64,000 nucleotides of DNA from an uncultured Bacteroidia bacterium (GCA_943788195.1 CALSPH010000001.1:1064001-1128000), one strand, 5' to 3'. Counted from the first letter of the stretch, positions 1-10,125 are shown. A program made the numbers and translations. Notes: generated by a model not told the origin, from the letters alone.

Positions 1-329
1 TATGAATCACCATTTAAAATAACAATGTCATTTGATTCGCAGTAGGATAAGGCATATTGAATTCCGCCACCCGTTCCCAACTGTTCATCTTCAATTGCAT
101 AAGTTATTTTTATGCCAAGGAAATGATCGGCATAACGTGCTTGAATTACTTCATACTTAAAACCAACTGAAAGAATAACATGGTTTATGCCGTTTCGAGC
201 ACATTGTCGAAGTAGGTAACTAAGAAAAGGCTCATTATGTATGGGAGCCATTGGTTTAGGAATATCACTAATGACACTCCTTAGCCTTGTACCCTGGCCT
301 CCTGCCAAAATTATGGCTTCTTTAAGCAT
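1..329 (-). CDS. hddC: D-glycero-alpha-D-manno-heptose 1-phosphate guanylyltransferase (partial, N-terminal 109 residues)
   Basis: Sugar-nucleotide transferase expected to join GTP and D-glycero-alpha-D-manno-heptose 1-phosphate to make GDP-heptose in the cytoplasm. Translating the minus strand from the ATG at 329 gives MLKEAIILAGGQGTRL, then IPKPMAPI, the nucleotide-binding signature of NTP_transferase enzymes. A GTGGGI segment follows, and the frame is still open at NGDS (the start of the metal-binding Asp region) where the window ends. The start codon overlaps the last 8 bases of gmhA, so the two are probably cotranslated. By sequence alone it could be another hexose-1-phosphate nucleotidyltransferase; the HddC call rests on the adjacent gmhA and hddA. 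Only the N-terminal part is visible. Confidence 0.8.
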   Translation of the reverse strand, partial: MLKEAIILAGGQGTRLRSVISDIPKPMAPIHNEPFLSYLLRQCARNGINHVILSVGFKYEVIQARYADHFLGIKITYAIEDEQLGTGGGIQYALSYCESNDIVILNGDS

Positions 330-915
330 TGGATATTTTAAAATATTCTTGCTCCACTAACTCACAGATCAAATGCCCAATAACGATGTGTGATTCTTGA
401 ATTCGGGGCGTGTCATTTGAAGGAACTTTAAAACAGATGTCACAAAGCTCGGCCAGTTTGCCGCCTTTTTCGCCTGTAAAGCCTATAGTTAGAACATCTT
501 GTTGGTTTGCTTGTTCTATAGCGCGGACTATATTTTCTGAGTTACCTGAGGTGCTTATTCCAAATAGAACATCTCCTTTTCTACATTTTGCTTTTACCAA
601 ACGGCTATACACTTCTGCGAAACTATAATCATTTGCTACTGCTGTTAAGTATGAAGTATTTGCATGCAATGCTTCTGCAAAAAGAGGATCACGGTCATGA
701 TAAAACCTACCAGAAAATTCAGCCGCCAGGTGCTGGGCATCTGCAGCACTTCCGCCATTTCCGCAAAACATGACTTTGCCGTCACGCTTAAAGCAATCCA
801 CAATTTTGGCTACACTATCTAAACACATCGCAATGAATTTCTCATCCTTTGCTAATGCCATCTTAAGTGAAGCGGATGTAGTGAGTATATTTTTTATTTT
901 TTCTATATTTTCCAT
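322..915 (-). CDS. gmhA: D-sedoheptulose-7-phosphate isomerase (SIS domain)
   Basis: Converts sedoheptulose 7-phosphate to D-glycero-D-manno-heptose 7-phosphate, the first step of heptose-nucleotide synthesis. The 197-aa length is normal for GmhA. The phosphosugar-binding SIS motifs are visible: CGNGGSAADA at residues 51-60 and GISTSGNSENI at 119-129, with the late QESHI motif (E174, H176) and H181 near the active site. The gene overlaps the end of hddA by 13 bp and the start of hddC by 8 bp, so the three form a tight minus-strand operon. With hddA and hddC as neighbours, the product should feed the GDP-alpha-heptose branch (surface glycan, S-layer or capsule) rather than the ADP-beta-heptose lipopolysaccharide branch; that choice is inferred from context. 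Confidence 0.92.
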   Translation of the reverse strand: MENIEKIKNILTTSASLKMALAKDEKFIAMCLDSVAKIVDCFKRDGKVMFCGNGGSAADAQHLAAEFSGRFYHDRDPLFAEALHANTSYLTAVANDYSFAEVYSRLVKAKCRKGDVLFGISTSGNSENIVRAIEQANQQDVLTIGFTGEKGGKLAELCDICFKVPSNDTPRIQESHIVIGHLICELVEQEYFKISNA

Positions 916-1928
916 GTTGTAAGTCCGTTTTTAACAAATCGGTATGGCATTGTTTTACCGCCTAATTCTTCTAAAGCTTTTGCTACTTGATACCTTTTGT
1001 TTACTGGTGCAAAGCAAAGCATAAATCCACCACCTCCAGCACCCGATATTTTTCCACCGGTAGCTCCGGCAGAAAGAGCAGTTTCATATATATGGTCTAT
1101 TTCAGGGTTAGTAATTCCTTCGGCCATTTGTTTTTTCTGTCGCCAACCAAAATCAAGAATTTTTCCAATATCATTGATTTTCCCAACCAATAGCGCTTCT
1201 TTCATTTGTTGCGCTTGTTTTTTTAATTGGTGCATTGCTTCAATAGAGGAACTTTGCTTGTTGGTTACATTTTTTGCTTGCTGTTCTATAATCGTGGAGG
1301 ATAATCTACTGGTTTGAGTATAGTATAAAACCAAATCATGTTCTAGTTCATTAACAATATTATCCTTCATTCGCAATGGATTAACAATAACTTTATCATT
1401 ATCGAAAAATTCCATGTAGTTGAATCCTCCAAAAGTAGCTGCATACTGATCTTGTTTCCCGCCCGCAAGACCTAAATCAACTCGTTCAATTTCATAAGCA
1501 AGTTTGGCTATGTCATATTCGCCCAAAGGAATTTTAAGCCATTCGCAAAAGGCCCCAATGATACTAACTGTTAAGGTGGAAGATGAACCAAGCCCTGAAC
1601 CGGGAGGGGCGTCAACATAAGTGCTCATTTTAAAAGACAAAGGTTTCTTTGGCTTAAAATTTCTAACAATACTGTTATAAACTCCCTTGAGTAAATCCAA
1701 TTGCCCGTCAATGGGCAATTCTGAATCGGAGTTATATTCCAATATAACATTGTTATCTAGGCTATGTAGCCCTATTTTACCAGAGTCATTGGGTTCAATG
1801 GTAGTCCGTGCATACATACTTATGGTTGCATTCAGTATAGCTCCGCCATGAATATCAGAATAGGGGGAAACATCAGTTCCGCCTCCGGCCAATCCAAAAC
1901 GTAAAGGTGCTATGCTTCTGATTATCAC
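903..1928 (-). CDS. hddA: D-glycero-alpha-D-manno-heptose-7-phosphate kinase (GHMP family)
   Basis: Phosphorylates heptose 7-phosphate at C1 with ATP to give the alpha 1,7-bisphosphate. Visible GHMP-kinase features: the N-terminal substrate loop APLRFGLAGGGTDVSPYSD, the ATP-binding motif PPGSGLGSSST (about residues 108-118) and the C-terminal GGKISGAGGGG motif. The open frame extends to an ATG at 2006, but that adds 26 low-complexity residues, whereas family members start directly before the IIRS.APLR strand. A GTG at 1928 gives exactly that start (341 aa), so I chose it; this is inference. A bisphosphatase (gmhB) is needed for the next step and is not in the window. First visible gene of the minus-strand heptose operon, divergent from the T9SS protein at 2083. 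Confidence 0.88.
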   Translation of the reverse strand: MIIRSIAPLRFGLAGGGTDVSPYSDIHGGAILNATISMYARTTIEPNDSGKIGLHSLDNNVILEYNSDSELPIDGQLDLLKGVYNSIVRNFKPKKPLSFKMSTYVDAPPGSGLGSSSTLTVSIIGAFCEWLKIPLGEYDIAKLAYEIERVDLGLAGGKQDQYAATFGGFNYMEFFDNDKVIVNPLRMKDNIVNELEHDLVLYYTQTSRLSSTIIEQQAKNVTNKQSSSIEAMHQLKKQAQQMKEALLVGKINDIGKILDFGWRQKKQMAEGITNPEIDHIYETALSAGATGGKISGAGGGGFMLCFAPVNKRYQVAKALEELGGKTMPYRFVKNGLTTWKI

Positions 1929-2039
1929 AGGCGCAATTTCCGTTTTTTTTTCCTTTTTTATATAATCAAGTTCAACATAATATACCGATAGTGAATTATT
2001 ACCCATAAAATGATAGTATCTTGATTTTTTGGAACAACT

Positions 2040-2066
2040 TTTGAAAGATATAAAACGTTATATTTG
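2040..2066 (+). promoter_or_regulatory. Bacteroidota-type promoter for the 2083 gene
   Basis: TTTG at 2040-2043 is followed after 15 bases by TATATTTG at 2059-2066, an exact TAnnTTTG -7 element. The spacer is shorter than the usual 19-21 bases. The ATG at 2083 lies 16 bases beyond the element, while the ATG at 2029 lies upstream of it and so cannot be the start if this promoter is used. Confidence 0.5.
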
Positions 2067-2082
2067 TAAGTCTCAGCAACGG

Positions 2083-5000
2083 ATGTTTAAAAAACTAATC
2101 TTTCTATTACTTGTACTTGCTTTCAGCTCAACAGAACTGCTTGCAACTCATTTAGTTGGAGGTAGTATGAGTTATCAATATATTGGTACAACTCCTGCTG
2201 GGAACGTTCGGTATAAAATCACATTGACCCTTTATCGAGATTGCGCAAGCAATGGTGCCAATGGAACTCCGGTTCCCTTCGATGATGACATTAACATTTG
2301 TATTTTCGACAATTTTGGCACAAAGAATTTGCGACTGGCACCTACTTTTTCAAAAGTAAGTGAAAAGCAAGTAGATCCGCCAGGTCGAACGGATTGTCCA
2401 GAAACCCAATCTGCGTGTTTGAGACAAGGGGTGTATGAAAAATTGGTTGATCTACCCCGATCTAATTTTGGCTATGTTTTATTTTGGGAACGCTGTTGCA
2501 GGAATGATATTAAAAATTTACCCAATGATGGCAGTGGATCGCCTTATCAAGGACAGTCCTATCAAGCAACCATACCTCCTACAAATACAGTAAATAGTTC
2601 ACCTTATTTCTCTGATGTTCCGGTTCCGTTTATATGTGTAAACGATACCATTGAACTAAGTAATATTGCCAAAGATCCTGATGGGGATGCATTGGAATAC
2701 CGCTTGGTAGATCCTTGGACAGGGGCAGAAGGCAACGCAGTTCCAGATTGCGCTCCTCGGTATGTAGGCCCCAAATCAGTGCGATACAATGCCGGCTATA
2801 GTACTGCATTGCCTTACGGAGTAGGCGGTGTTTCAAAAATTAATTCAAGCAACGGATTAACCACATTCTTTTCTAGGCAAACTGGGCGTTTTGCATTAGC
2901 CGTTGAGGTCATCGAACGAAGAAATGGTGTTATTTTGAGTAGGGTGCGTTTGGAATTACAAATTCTAGTGATTGATTGTTCCAAAAATGCTAAACCAACC
3001 ATAGTAGGTGGTGACAATCAATCGTATACCATTGATGCGGGAGATTTACTCTGTTTTGATGTAACTGCTAATGACGCAGATGACCATAACATAGAATTAA
3101 CTGGAACAGGGCAAGTTTTAGATGGGAGCAACGGCTTCAAAGGCAATAAGGGCACTTTTACTAAAAAAACAGGTAAGTCAACTGTTACTAGTCGATTTTG
3201 CTGGCAGACGGAATGTCTGCATGCAAGAGAAGAACCTTACTTAATGAGCTTTGAGGCTATTGATGATGGATGTCCATCAAAACGAAAAATTGTTAACGTT
3301 GCTATTTATGTAAAACCGTTTAATAGTGATATACGCATTACAGGGCCAACCTCAGTTTGTGAAAATGCCTTAAGTCAAATATATACCGCATCGAATCGGG
3401 TTGCAGGCTCTGTGTTGAAATGGAGTACTTCGGGGAATGGGAGTATAACATCAGGTGCAGGTACCGCAAATGTGGTGGTAGATTGGAGCGGTGGCTTAAT
3501 TGGGTATATTTTTATTGAAGAAGAATCGGTTAAAGGGTGTCCAGGGAGCAAGGATACCATTGAAGTAGAATTACGTCCATCGCCACCAGCGCCAATATTG
3601 ATTGGGAATGGAGATGTTTGTCAAAACAGTATTGAAATATATGATATGACCAACCTGCAGGCGGGTAATGCAACCTTATGGGGCATCAGCAATGGGTCAA
3701 TATTAGCTGGACAGGGCACCAATAAATTAACTGTGAACTGGGGTGTTAGAGGTCCAGCAAAGGTATTTGCTACACAAACAAATATTTTAGGTTGCGTAAG
3801 TGATACAGGATTTTTAGATATTACCGTACATAAGCCAGATCCACCTGTTATAGATGGAATTCAATCGGTATGTCCTTATGTGCAAGATGTGCCCTATAAA
3901 GTTACCAATGCGCAAGCAGGTTATACTTATAACTGGTCCGTTAGACCAAACGGTGTCATCGGAAGCGGTCAGGGTACAGACAGTATTACTGTAAATTGGG
4001 GGCCACTTTCAACCAATTTTGTTTCGGCAATGGCATTTGATCAGTTTGGCTGTCCATCTGATCCAGATTCAATTCGAGTAGACGTTGAATATGCATTGGA
4101 TGGTGAAATTCCCAAAGAGGCGAATTCGGTTTGTGAGTTTACGCAACATGACTACTATGTAAGAAACACACCTAAATCTGTGTACCGTTGGACCGTGAGT
4201 GGTGGGACAATCATTGCGGGTGATTCGGGTAATGTTATTACGGTCTTATGGGGTGCTCAAGGACCAGGTCAAGTAGCTGTGATTGAAGAAAGTCTGGATA
4301 CCGTAAATGATGTACAATGTATAAGCTTGCCAAATATTCTTAATGTAACTATTCATCCTTTGCCTACTGCGGATAAGCTGAATGGAATATTTGCTATTTG
4401 TCAAGATCAAGGAGCTTTAACTCCAATAAATATTGCTGGTTTTACAAACTCTTCCTTTCTGTGGAAAATCAATGGAGATTCAACAGGGATTTTAGGTCAA
4501 GGTACCAATACCATTCAGTTTCCATTAAGTGCAGAAGGCACATTTATCATCGAAGTATTAGAAACAACGGAATTTGGATGTACACGAAGCATTGTTGATT
4601 CCACGATGATAGTTCATCCTAAGCCAAGAACTACTCCAATTCTGGGTCCAGCAACCATTTGTTATCCAAATTATAACAATGTCGATTACAGCGTAACGGG
4701 TTTTGCAACATCTACTTTTAAATGGTTTGTAGATGGCGGTGTCGAAACACCTGCGCCAAGCACAATAAGTAGCACATCCATCAACTGGTCAGGTCAGCAA
4801 TTGAATTCAATTAAGGTATTGGAAACATCAGATTTTGGCTGCCTAGGTGACACACAATCTTTAGTCGTATTTGCCGATCGCCCTAGTATTAAATTTGATG
4901 TTGTGACGGTTAATCCACCACCAGGTGATGATCGATCTATGCGCATCTATTGGACGCTCAATAATGCTCCGAGATATAACAGCAAGTTTGAAATACAAAA

Positions 5001-5721
5001 AAGAGTGAGAGGAAGTTCTGCTAATTTTACCAAAGTAGGGGAAGTAAACCATCCGCAAGATAGCTTCATAGAACAACCGCTTAATACAGACAACACGGCA
5101 TTTGAATATAGAATAGTAGGTTATGACCTTTGCAATCAACAAATTGTTTCTGATAGTCATGTGAATGTGCTATTACTTGGCAGTAAAACTGGACCCTATG
5201 AAGTTAATATGAACTTTACAGATTATTCAGGCTGGACGAATGGTGTTTCAGAATATGAATTGCACCGATACTTACCAGGGAAATCAGGTTGGACAAAGAT
5301 CGAAACATTTGCTGACGCTCAGCCAAACATTGACCTAGCAAATGGTTTAGATAACTATACGCAATGTTATCGGATTAAGGCCATTCAGAGCAACTCCAGC
5401 GGACAAGACACCTTCTCATGGAGCAATGAGGTCTGTTTCGATTTTGATCCAGTGGTATGGATTCCAAATGCGTTCTCAGTTAATGGGGATGGATTGAACG
5501 ATGACTTCAGAGTAACTATAGGAAGTATAAAATCCATAGAAATTAGTGTTTTCAATCGATGGGGCGAATTATTGTATCGCTCGAATGATCCAAATGAAGG
5601 TTGGGATGGTACCTATAAAAATGAAAATTGCCAGATGGATGTTTATATGTACTTGGTGAAATTCACTGGTTTTGACGATAAGCTGTATACCCAGTCTGGT
5701 ACGCTTCATTTAATTAGGTGA
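2083..5721 (+). CDS. large secreted Ig/PKD-like repeat protein with T9SS type B (gliding-motility-associated) C-terminal domain
   Basis: Predicted secreted or surface-attached adhesin-like protein of 1212 aa exported by the type IX system. After a clear signal peptide (MFKKLIFLLLVLAFSS, ending LLATH) comes an N-terminal module starting HLVGGSMSYQY with many cysteines, then a cadherin-like stretch (DPDGDALEYRL). About six tandem PKD-like Ig repeats of roughly 85 residues follow, starting near residues 416, 505, 588, 675, 765 and 852. Most open with a VC/IC cysteine and carry a GQGT/GAGT turn, a VNWG-type strand and a late GC. A fibronectin-like part precedes the C-terminal sorting domain from about residue 1125, which shows PNAFSVNGDGLNDDF, VFNRWGELLY and GWDGTYKNE. 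The start is set at 2083 because it yields the signal peptide and lies just after a promoter. Ligand and substrate are unknown. Confidence 0.85.
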   Translation: MFKKLIFLLLVLAFSSTELLATHLVGGSMSYQYIGTTPAGNVRYKITLTLYRDCASNGANGTPVPFDDDINICIFDNFGTKNLRLAPTFSKVSEKQVDPPGRTDCPETQSACLRQGVYEKLVDLPRSNFGYVLFWERCCRNDIKNLPNDGSGSPYQGQSYQATIPPTNTVNSSPYFSDVPVPFICVNDTIELSNIAKDPDGDALEYRLVDPWTGAEGNAVPDCAPRYVGPKSVRYNAGYSTALPYGVGGVSKINSSNGLTTFFSRQTGRFALAVEVIERRNGVILSRVRLELQILVIDCSKNAKPTIVGGDNQSYTIDAGDLLCFDVTANDADDHNIELTGTGQVLDGSNGFKGNKGTFTKKTGKSTVTSRFCWQTECLHAREEPYLMSFEAIDDGCPSKRKIVNVAIYVKPFNSDIRITGPTSVCENALSQIYTASNRVAGSVLKWSTSGNGSITSGAGTANVVVDWSGGLIGYIFIEEESVKGCPGSKDTIEVELRPSPPAPILIGNGDVCQNSIEIYDMTNLQAGNATLWGISNGSILAGQGTNKLTVNWGVRGPAKVFATQTNILGCVSDTGFLDITVHKPDPPVIDGIQSVCPYVQDVPYKVTNAQAGYTYNWSVRPNGVIGSGQGTDSITVNWGPLSTNFVSAMAFDQFGCPSDPDSIRVDVEYALDGEIPKEANSVCEFTQHDYYVRNTPKSVYRWTVSGGTIIAGDSGNVITVLWGAQGPGQVAVIEESLDTVNDVQCISLPNILNVTIHPLPTADKLNGIFAICQDQGALTPINIAGFTNSSFLWKINGDSTGILGQGTNTIQFPLSAEGTFIIEVLETTEFGCTRSIVDSTMIVHPKPRTTPILGPATICYPNYNNVDYSVTGFATSTFKWFVDGGVETPAPSTISSTSINWSGQQLNSIKVLETSDFGCLGDTQSLVVFADRPSIKFDVVTVNPPPGDDRSMRIYWTLNNAPRYNSKFEIQKRVRGSSANFTKVGEVNHPQDSFIEQPLNTDNTAFEYRIVGYDLCNQQIVSDSHVNVLLLGSKTGPYEVNMNFTDYSGWTNGVSEYELHRYLPGKSGWTKIETFADAQPNIDLANGLDNYTQCYRIKAIQSNSSGQDTFSWSNEVCFDFDPVVWIPNAFSVNGDGLNDDFRVTIGSIKSIEISVFNRWGELLYRSNDPNEGWDGTYKNENCQMDVYMYLVKFTGFDDKLYTQSGTLHLIR

Positions 5722-5725
5722 TATT

Positions 5726-6337
5726 TTGCCTAGTCAGAAATACTTTAACCAACTATTTACTCTTTATGCTCCACTTTATCCTTGGATCTCTCGTTTATTT
5801 AGACTGGGCAGAAAAAAGCAAATAGAATCAATTGTTAGAATTATTAATATCGAATCTATGCGAGTTTTATTGGTTGGCGGGGGTGATGGGGTGGATATTC
5901 CATATTTCCCAAAAAACGCACAAATTGTTTATCTTGATGCTGCAAAAGGGATGGTAAATAAGGCGAAAAGAAAATTTGGCAAAAGACCGAAAATCACGTT
6001 TATCCATGAAGACATCAATCAATACAAAGAGGAGACGAAATTTGATGCGGTGTGCCTTCATTTTTGTTTATCCGTAACTTCTAATCCTGAAAGTATGCTA
6101 AAAAATGCAGCAGATTTAATAAAAGAAAGTGGGGTACTCTCTATTATAGATGCTTCAGATAATAAATTGAAAAAAACGAATCGTTGGGTGAATACCTTCA
6201 CTAAGTGGAGCATGTTTGACTTGAATACGAATATTGAGCGGTTAATAGATCGCACAGAGTTAAATTTGCAATTGGTTGAAAAAAATGTGCTTTCTGAAGT
6301 GAAATTGTTTAACTCATTCATATACAAAAGGATATAA
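5726..6337 (+). CDS. class I SAM-dependent methyltransferase
   Basis: Small cytoplasmic methyltransferase of 203 aa. The SAM-binding glycine motif reads VLLVGGGDGVDI at about residues 47-58, followed by a motif II acidic residue (IVYLDAAKGM) and a motif resembling post-I/IV (FDAVCLHFCLS). The N-terminal segment LFTLYAPLYPWISRLF resembles the Bacteroidota methyltransferases that start with a tyrosine-rich helix. No ATG precedes the fold, and TTG at 5726 is the best start, 4 bases after the preceding stop, so it is probably cotranscribed with the T9SS protein. The next gene starts 1 base after its stop. Substrate unknown; the name would not support a ubiquinone or menaquinone role on this evidence. 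Confidence 0.75.
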   Translation: MPSQKYFNQLFTLYAPLYPWISRLFRLGRKKQIESIVRIINIESMRVLLVGGGDGVDIPYFPKNAQIVYLDAAKGMVNKAKRKFGKRPKITFIHEDINQYKEETKFDAVCLHFCLSVTSNPESMLKNAADLIKESGVLSIIDASDNKLKKTNRWVNTFTKWSMFDLNTNIERLIDRTELNLQLVEKNVLSEVKLFNSFIYKRI

Positions 6338-6338
6338 A

Positions 6339-7547
6339 ATGAAAGAAATAGGGCTAAGTAAAGAATGGATGAAATCATCTATACGTTTAGTTTTGCTAAT
6401 CCTCTTTTGCGTTATTATCCAACGATCACATGCTCAGAAAGTCTGGTTTAAAGATTACAGTCCAACCAATAATCATTTGCACATTGAAACAAATCAGTTT
6501 ACCGCATTTACCATTCGGGTTATAAAACCATTTGCCCAAGGAATCAGGGTTCAGGGCATAAATGCAGATATAGTATGGGATGAACATGTGATTAATGAAG
6601 ATTATAGTCAGACCATACTTTATGTAAAAACGGATTCAGTTCTGGAATTGATCAACTGTAAGGGAGTTCAACTTCAGGTCATTTTTCAGCATGTGCCCGA
6701 AGTACCTTCCAAAAACCCAAAAGTGGATCGAAGAAATATGTGCAGTCAACCAGTAATGGTACATCCTTCCCAATGGCGTCAAGGTCTTGCAGATCCTGCA
6801 CCAAACCCACTGGGCACACAGTTGAGACATTGCATTGTGCACCATTCAGCCGGAGGCAATGGAAACACCAACTATACAACATTGGTTAGGAATTACTATG
6901 TGCAACACACTCAAGTAAATGGGTGGGATGATATTGGGTATAATTTTTTAATTGCTTTTGATGGTACGGTATTTATCGGTCGTGATAAACAAAATCTGAA
7001 TGGACCTCAGTACAATGTAAAAGGAGCTCATTTTTGCGGTAAAAATGATGGGACTGCTGGGATTGGTTTAATAGGTAATTTTAATGATATCAAACCTTCG
7101 GATACGATGTTAAATTCGCTTAAGAAAGTGATTGCTTGGATATTTTTTCAAGAGGAGAGAAGTGCCTTGGACTCAACTCAGCATCCCAGTCCAACCGATC
7201 CATACTTGGATCATATTGCTGGACATCGACAAGGGTGCGCAACCGCATGTCCTGGGGATAGTGTTTTTATGACGTTGGACTCTATTCGAGCTCAGATTGA
7301 AGTCCTAAGAAAGGAATGTATCCGATTGGTTGGAGTTAAAAAAAAGCAACCTTCCACATTAAAATTCATCGTTACAGCAGGTCAATTATTTATACCTAAA
7401 GAACAAAACTGGCAATTGTATAATCTAGTGGGTGAGCGAGTTGCATTTTCAGGTTATCCTAAATCGTATGATACACGGTTAAATCTGAAAACCGGAATTT
7501 ACGTTCTCCGATATGATGGAGGTTCAAAAAAACTTCTAATTCCCTGA
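6339..7547 (+). CDS. secreted N-acetylmuramoyl-L-alanine amidase / peptidoglycan recognition protein with T9SS type A domain
   Basis: Predicted exported zinc amidase cleaving the bond between muramic acid and the stem peptide. An N-terminal signal peptide (cut after SHAQ) is followed by a beta-rich region, then an Amidase_2/PGRP domain at about residues 160-310: RHCIVHHSAGG with the first zinc His, the PGRP signature WDDIGYNFLI, GRD, GAH, IGLIGNF and the late GHRQGCATACPGD carrying the second His and the Cys zinc ligand. The last 60 residues (GQLFIPKEQNWQLYNLVGE to KLLIP) look like a type A T9SS sorting domain, so export beyond the outer membrane is likely. That suggests lysis of other bacteria or scavenging rather than self wall turnover; this is inference. 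The start may be the second Met, 30 bases downstream. Confidence 0.85.
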   Translation: MKEIGLSKEWMKSSIRLVLLILFCVIIQRSHAQKVWFKDYSPTNNHLHIETNQFTAFTIRVIKPFAQGIRVQGINADIVWDEHVINEDYSQTILYVKTDSVLELINCKGVQLQVIFQHVPEVPSKNPKVDRRNMCSQPVMVHPSQWRQGLADPAPNPLGTQLRHCIVHHSAGGNGNTNYTTLVRNYYVQHTQVNGWDDIGYNFLIAFDGTVFIGRDKQNLNGPQYNVKGAHFCGKNDGTAGIGLIGNFNDIKPSDTMLNSLKKVIAWIFFQEERSALDSTQHPSPTDPYLDHIAGHRQGCATACPGDSVFMTLDSIRAQIEVLRKECIRLVGVKKKQPSTLKFIVTAGQLFIPKEQNWQLYNLVGERVAFSGYPKSYDTRLNLKTGIYVLRYDGGSKKLLIP

Positions 7548-7571
7548 ATCACCCAGATGGAATGAATCAAA

Positions 7572-10040
7572 TTATTTCGTGATATCGCTGTTCCAAACTC
7601 TAGCGTTGTTCACTTTTGTGCTTAACAAGGCTTGATCTAAGACTTCTTGCATACTATCTACATAGGTAAATTTTAGACCTTTCAAGTATTGGGATGGAAT
7701 ATTGTCAATATCTTTTTTATTACTTGAGCTCATCAATATTTCCGCAATTCCTGCTCGTTTAGCTGCAAGAATTTTTTCCTTAATACCACCTACCGGCAGA
7801 ACCTTTCCGCGCAAAGTAATTTCGCCAGTCATAGCTAATTTGTTCTTAACTTTTCGTTGTGTATAAAGAGAAGCTAGTGAGGTAAGAATGGTGATTCCTG
7901 CACTTGGACCGTCTTTTGGTGTTGATCCAGCCGGGAAATGTATGTGAAGATCATAATTGTCAAAAATAGCTGGATTCAAATTCAACTTGTTGCAATTCGA
8001 TTTTAGATAAGTATAGGCAGTTGATGCGGACTCTTTCATTACATCACCTAATTGACCTGTTAGTTGTAATTTGCCCTTGCCTTGTGTTAAGGTGCTTTCT
8101 ACAAAAAGAATAGAGCCTCCAACTGAGGACCATGCCAGTCCGGTAACCACACCTGCGGTATCATTTCCATTATAGATTTCTTTTTCTATTTTTTCTGCTC
8201 CCAAAATGCGTTCAATATCATCACCGGATATTTTTGGGTTATATTTTTCATTCATTACCTTGCATTTTGCTGTATTACGAGCAACGGCTGCAAGTTTTTT
8301 ATCTAGGCTTCTAACCCCAGATTCACGCGTATAATCTTCTACTATTTGAGAAAGCACTTTGCCTTCAATTTTTAGATCATCCTTGGTCAAGCCATGTGCT
8401 TTTATTTGTTTTGGAAGTAGGTGCTTTTTCGCAATTTGCACCTTTTCTTCAACAGTATAACCGCTAATGTCAATAATCTCCATACGATCTAATAAAGCAG
8501 GTTGAATGGTCTCCAATGAATTTGCAGTGGCAATGAACATCACTTTACTCAAGTCATAGTCCACTTCCAAATAATTATCATAGAATGTAGAATTTTGTTC
8601 AGGGTCTAAGGTTTCCAACAGGGCGCTTGATGGGTCACCTTTAAAATCTCTAACCAATTTATCAACCTCATCCAATACAAATACAGGATTGGACGTTTTG
8701 GCCTTTTTAATATTTTGAATAATCCTACCTGGCATAGCACCTATATATGTTTTGCGATGTCCACGTATTTCAGATTCATCGCTCATGCCGCCTAAACTCA
8801 TTCGTACATATTTCCGGTTAAGGGCTCTGGCTATTGATTTGCCCAAAGAGGTTTTTCCAACACCTGGAGGTCCGTGCAAACAAATGATCGGACTTTTCAT
8901 GTCGCCTTTTAATTTCAAGGTGGCTAAATATTCCAATATGCGATCTTTCACCTTCTCTAGACCATAATGATCATTGTCCAGTACCTTTTTAGCACGCTTC
9001 AGGTCAAAATTATCCTTAGTGTAATCATCCCAAGGTAGGTCGAGTAATAATTGGGCGTAATTTAAACTTACAGAATAATCCGGTGAAGCAGGATTAATTC
9101 GAGAAAGTTTATCCAATTCTTTATTGAAATGTTCGTCAATATCTGTTTTCCATTTCTTCTTCTTTCCACGAAGCCTTAGATTTTGAATTTCTTTATCAGG
9201 ACTATCTTGGCCTAATTCTTCTTGAATTGCTCTGATTTGTTGTTGCAGAAAGTATTCTTTCTGCTGTTTATCCATATCTAGTCTTACCTTATTTTGGATC
9301 TCATCTTTTAATTCTAATTCCTGAATCTCTTTATCCAGATGACTTAAAACCAGCTCTGCACGTTCTTTGAGTGTAGCACTTTCTAAAATGGCTTGTTTGT
9401 CATTGTTATTAATATTGAGGTTGCCAGAAACAAAGTTGATCAAGAAACTGTCGCTTTCAATATTCTTAATGGCGAAAGAAGCCTCAGAAGGAATATTTGG
9501 ACTCAATTCAATGATCTTTAAGCTCATATCTCGAATGCTCGACATCATGGCCTTAAACTCCTTGTCTCTTTTCTCTGTAGCATTGGCAATTGCTTTAACC
9601 TTTGCCTTCATGAATGGTTCGGTTTGTGTGGCTTCAAGAAGTTCTATTCTTCGCTTGCCTTGAATAATAAGCGTAATGTTACCATCAGGCATGCGCAACA
9701 TTTTAACTATATGTGCTAATGTTCCAATTTGATATAAATCGTCAAAACCAGGATCTTCAACTTCACTTTTCTTCTGACTTACAACCCCAATCTTCTTATT
9801 GCCTTTAAAGGCCTGTTTTACTAGTTTTATGGATTTGTCTCTTCCTACCGAAATCGGGAAAATGACACCTGGAAAAAGTACAGTATTGCGAATAGGTAAA
9901 ATAGATAGCTCCTGAGGAACTTTTTCCTTATTCATCTCATTTTCCTCTTCTTTAGAAAGCAGGGGCATAAACTCAGGCCCGTCCATATTTTCAATATCAA
10001 TATCCTTAGAAGTCAAATGAATCATTTTTTTAAAGCTCAT
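7572..10040 (-). CDS. lon: ATP-dependent endopeptidase Lon
   Basis: Cytoplasmic AAA+ serine protease that degrades misfolded and regulatory proteins. At 822 aa it has the usual three-part layout: the N-terminal substrate domain ([18 protein letters not shown]), the AAA+ module with Walker A GPPGVGKT near residue 390 and Walker [10 protein letters not shown], and the C-terminal peptidase with the Ser of KDGPSAGI near residue 710 and the Lys of ILAAKRAG near 757, the Ser-Lys dyad. A 15-bp perfect inverted repeat lies 9 bases upstream of the ATG (10049-10063). Stands alone on the minus strand, ending 24 bases from the convergent amidase gene. Length and all catalytic residues are intact. Confidence 0.97.
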   Translation of the reverse strand: MSFKKMIHLTSKDIDIENMDGPEFMPLLSKEEENEMNKEKVPQELSILPIRNTVLFPGVIFPISVGRDKSIKLVKQAFKGNKKIGVVSQKKSEVEDPGFDDLYQIGTLAHIVKMLRMPDGNITLIIQGKRRIELLEATQTEPFMKAKVKAIANATEKRDKEFKAMMSSIRDMSLKIIELSPNIPSEASFAIKNIESDSFLINFVSGNLNINNNDKQAILESATLKERAELVLSHLDKEIQELELKDEIQNKVRLDMDKQQKEYFLQQQIRAIQEELGQDSPDKEIQNLRLRGKKKKWKTDIDEHFNKELDKLSRINPASPDYSVSLNYAQLLLDLPWDDYTKDNFDLKRAKKVLDNDHYGLEKVKDRILEYLATLKLKGDMKSPIICLHGPPGVGKTSLGKSIARALNRKYVRMSLGGMSDESEIRGHRKTYIGAMPGRIIQNIKKAKTSNPVFVLDEVDKLVRDFKGDPSSALLETLDPEQNSTFYDNYLEVDYDLSKVMFIATANSLETIQPALLDRMEIIDISGYTVEEKVQIAKKHLLPKQIKAHGLTKDDLKIEGKVLSQIVEDYTRESGVRSLDKKLAAVARNTAKCKVMNEKYNPKISGDDIERILGAEKIEKEIYNGNDTAGVVTGLAWSSVGGSILFVESTLTQGKGKLQLTGQLGDVMKESASTAYTYLKSNCNKLNLNPAIFDNYDLHIHFPAGSTPKDGPSAGITILTSLASLYTQRKVKNKLAMTGEITLRGKVLPVGGIKEKILAAKRAGIAEILMSSSNKKDIDNIPSQYLKGLKFTYVDSMQEVLDQALLSTKVNNARVWNSDITK

Positions 10041-10048
10041 AATGTAAA

Positions 10049-10063
10049 TTACTTATTAAGTAA
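10049..10063. promoter_or_regulatory. perfect inverted repeat upstream of lon (possible operator)
   Basis: TTACTTATTAAGTAA is a 15-base perfect palindrome around a central T, ending 9 bases before the lon ATG. The half-site TTACTT/AAGTAA also forms the inverted repeat at 55038-55056. AT-rich DNA makes short palindromes common, so a regulatory role is a guess. Confidence 0.25.
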
Positions 10064-10125
10064 ACGTCAATAGATATGCCAAGACCGAAACAGGACAAAA
10101 GGGCAGATATTGATGTCTTATTGTC

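Noticed and set aside
2029..2082. First 18 codons of the longest frame of the large T9SS protein as its N-terminus
   Set aside because: They precede a clean signal peptide starting at 2083 and contain the -33 and -7 promoter elements.
3330..4860. Tandem repeats that might be a DNA repeat array
   Set aside because: They are divergent protein-level Ig/PKD-like repeats inside one coding frame; spacing and sequence are not those of a CRISPR or satellite array.
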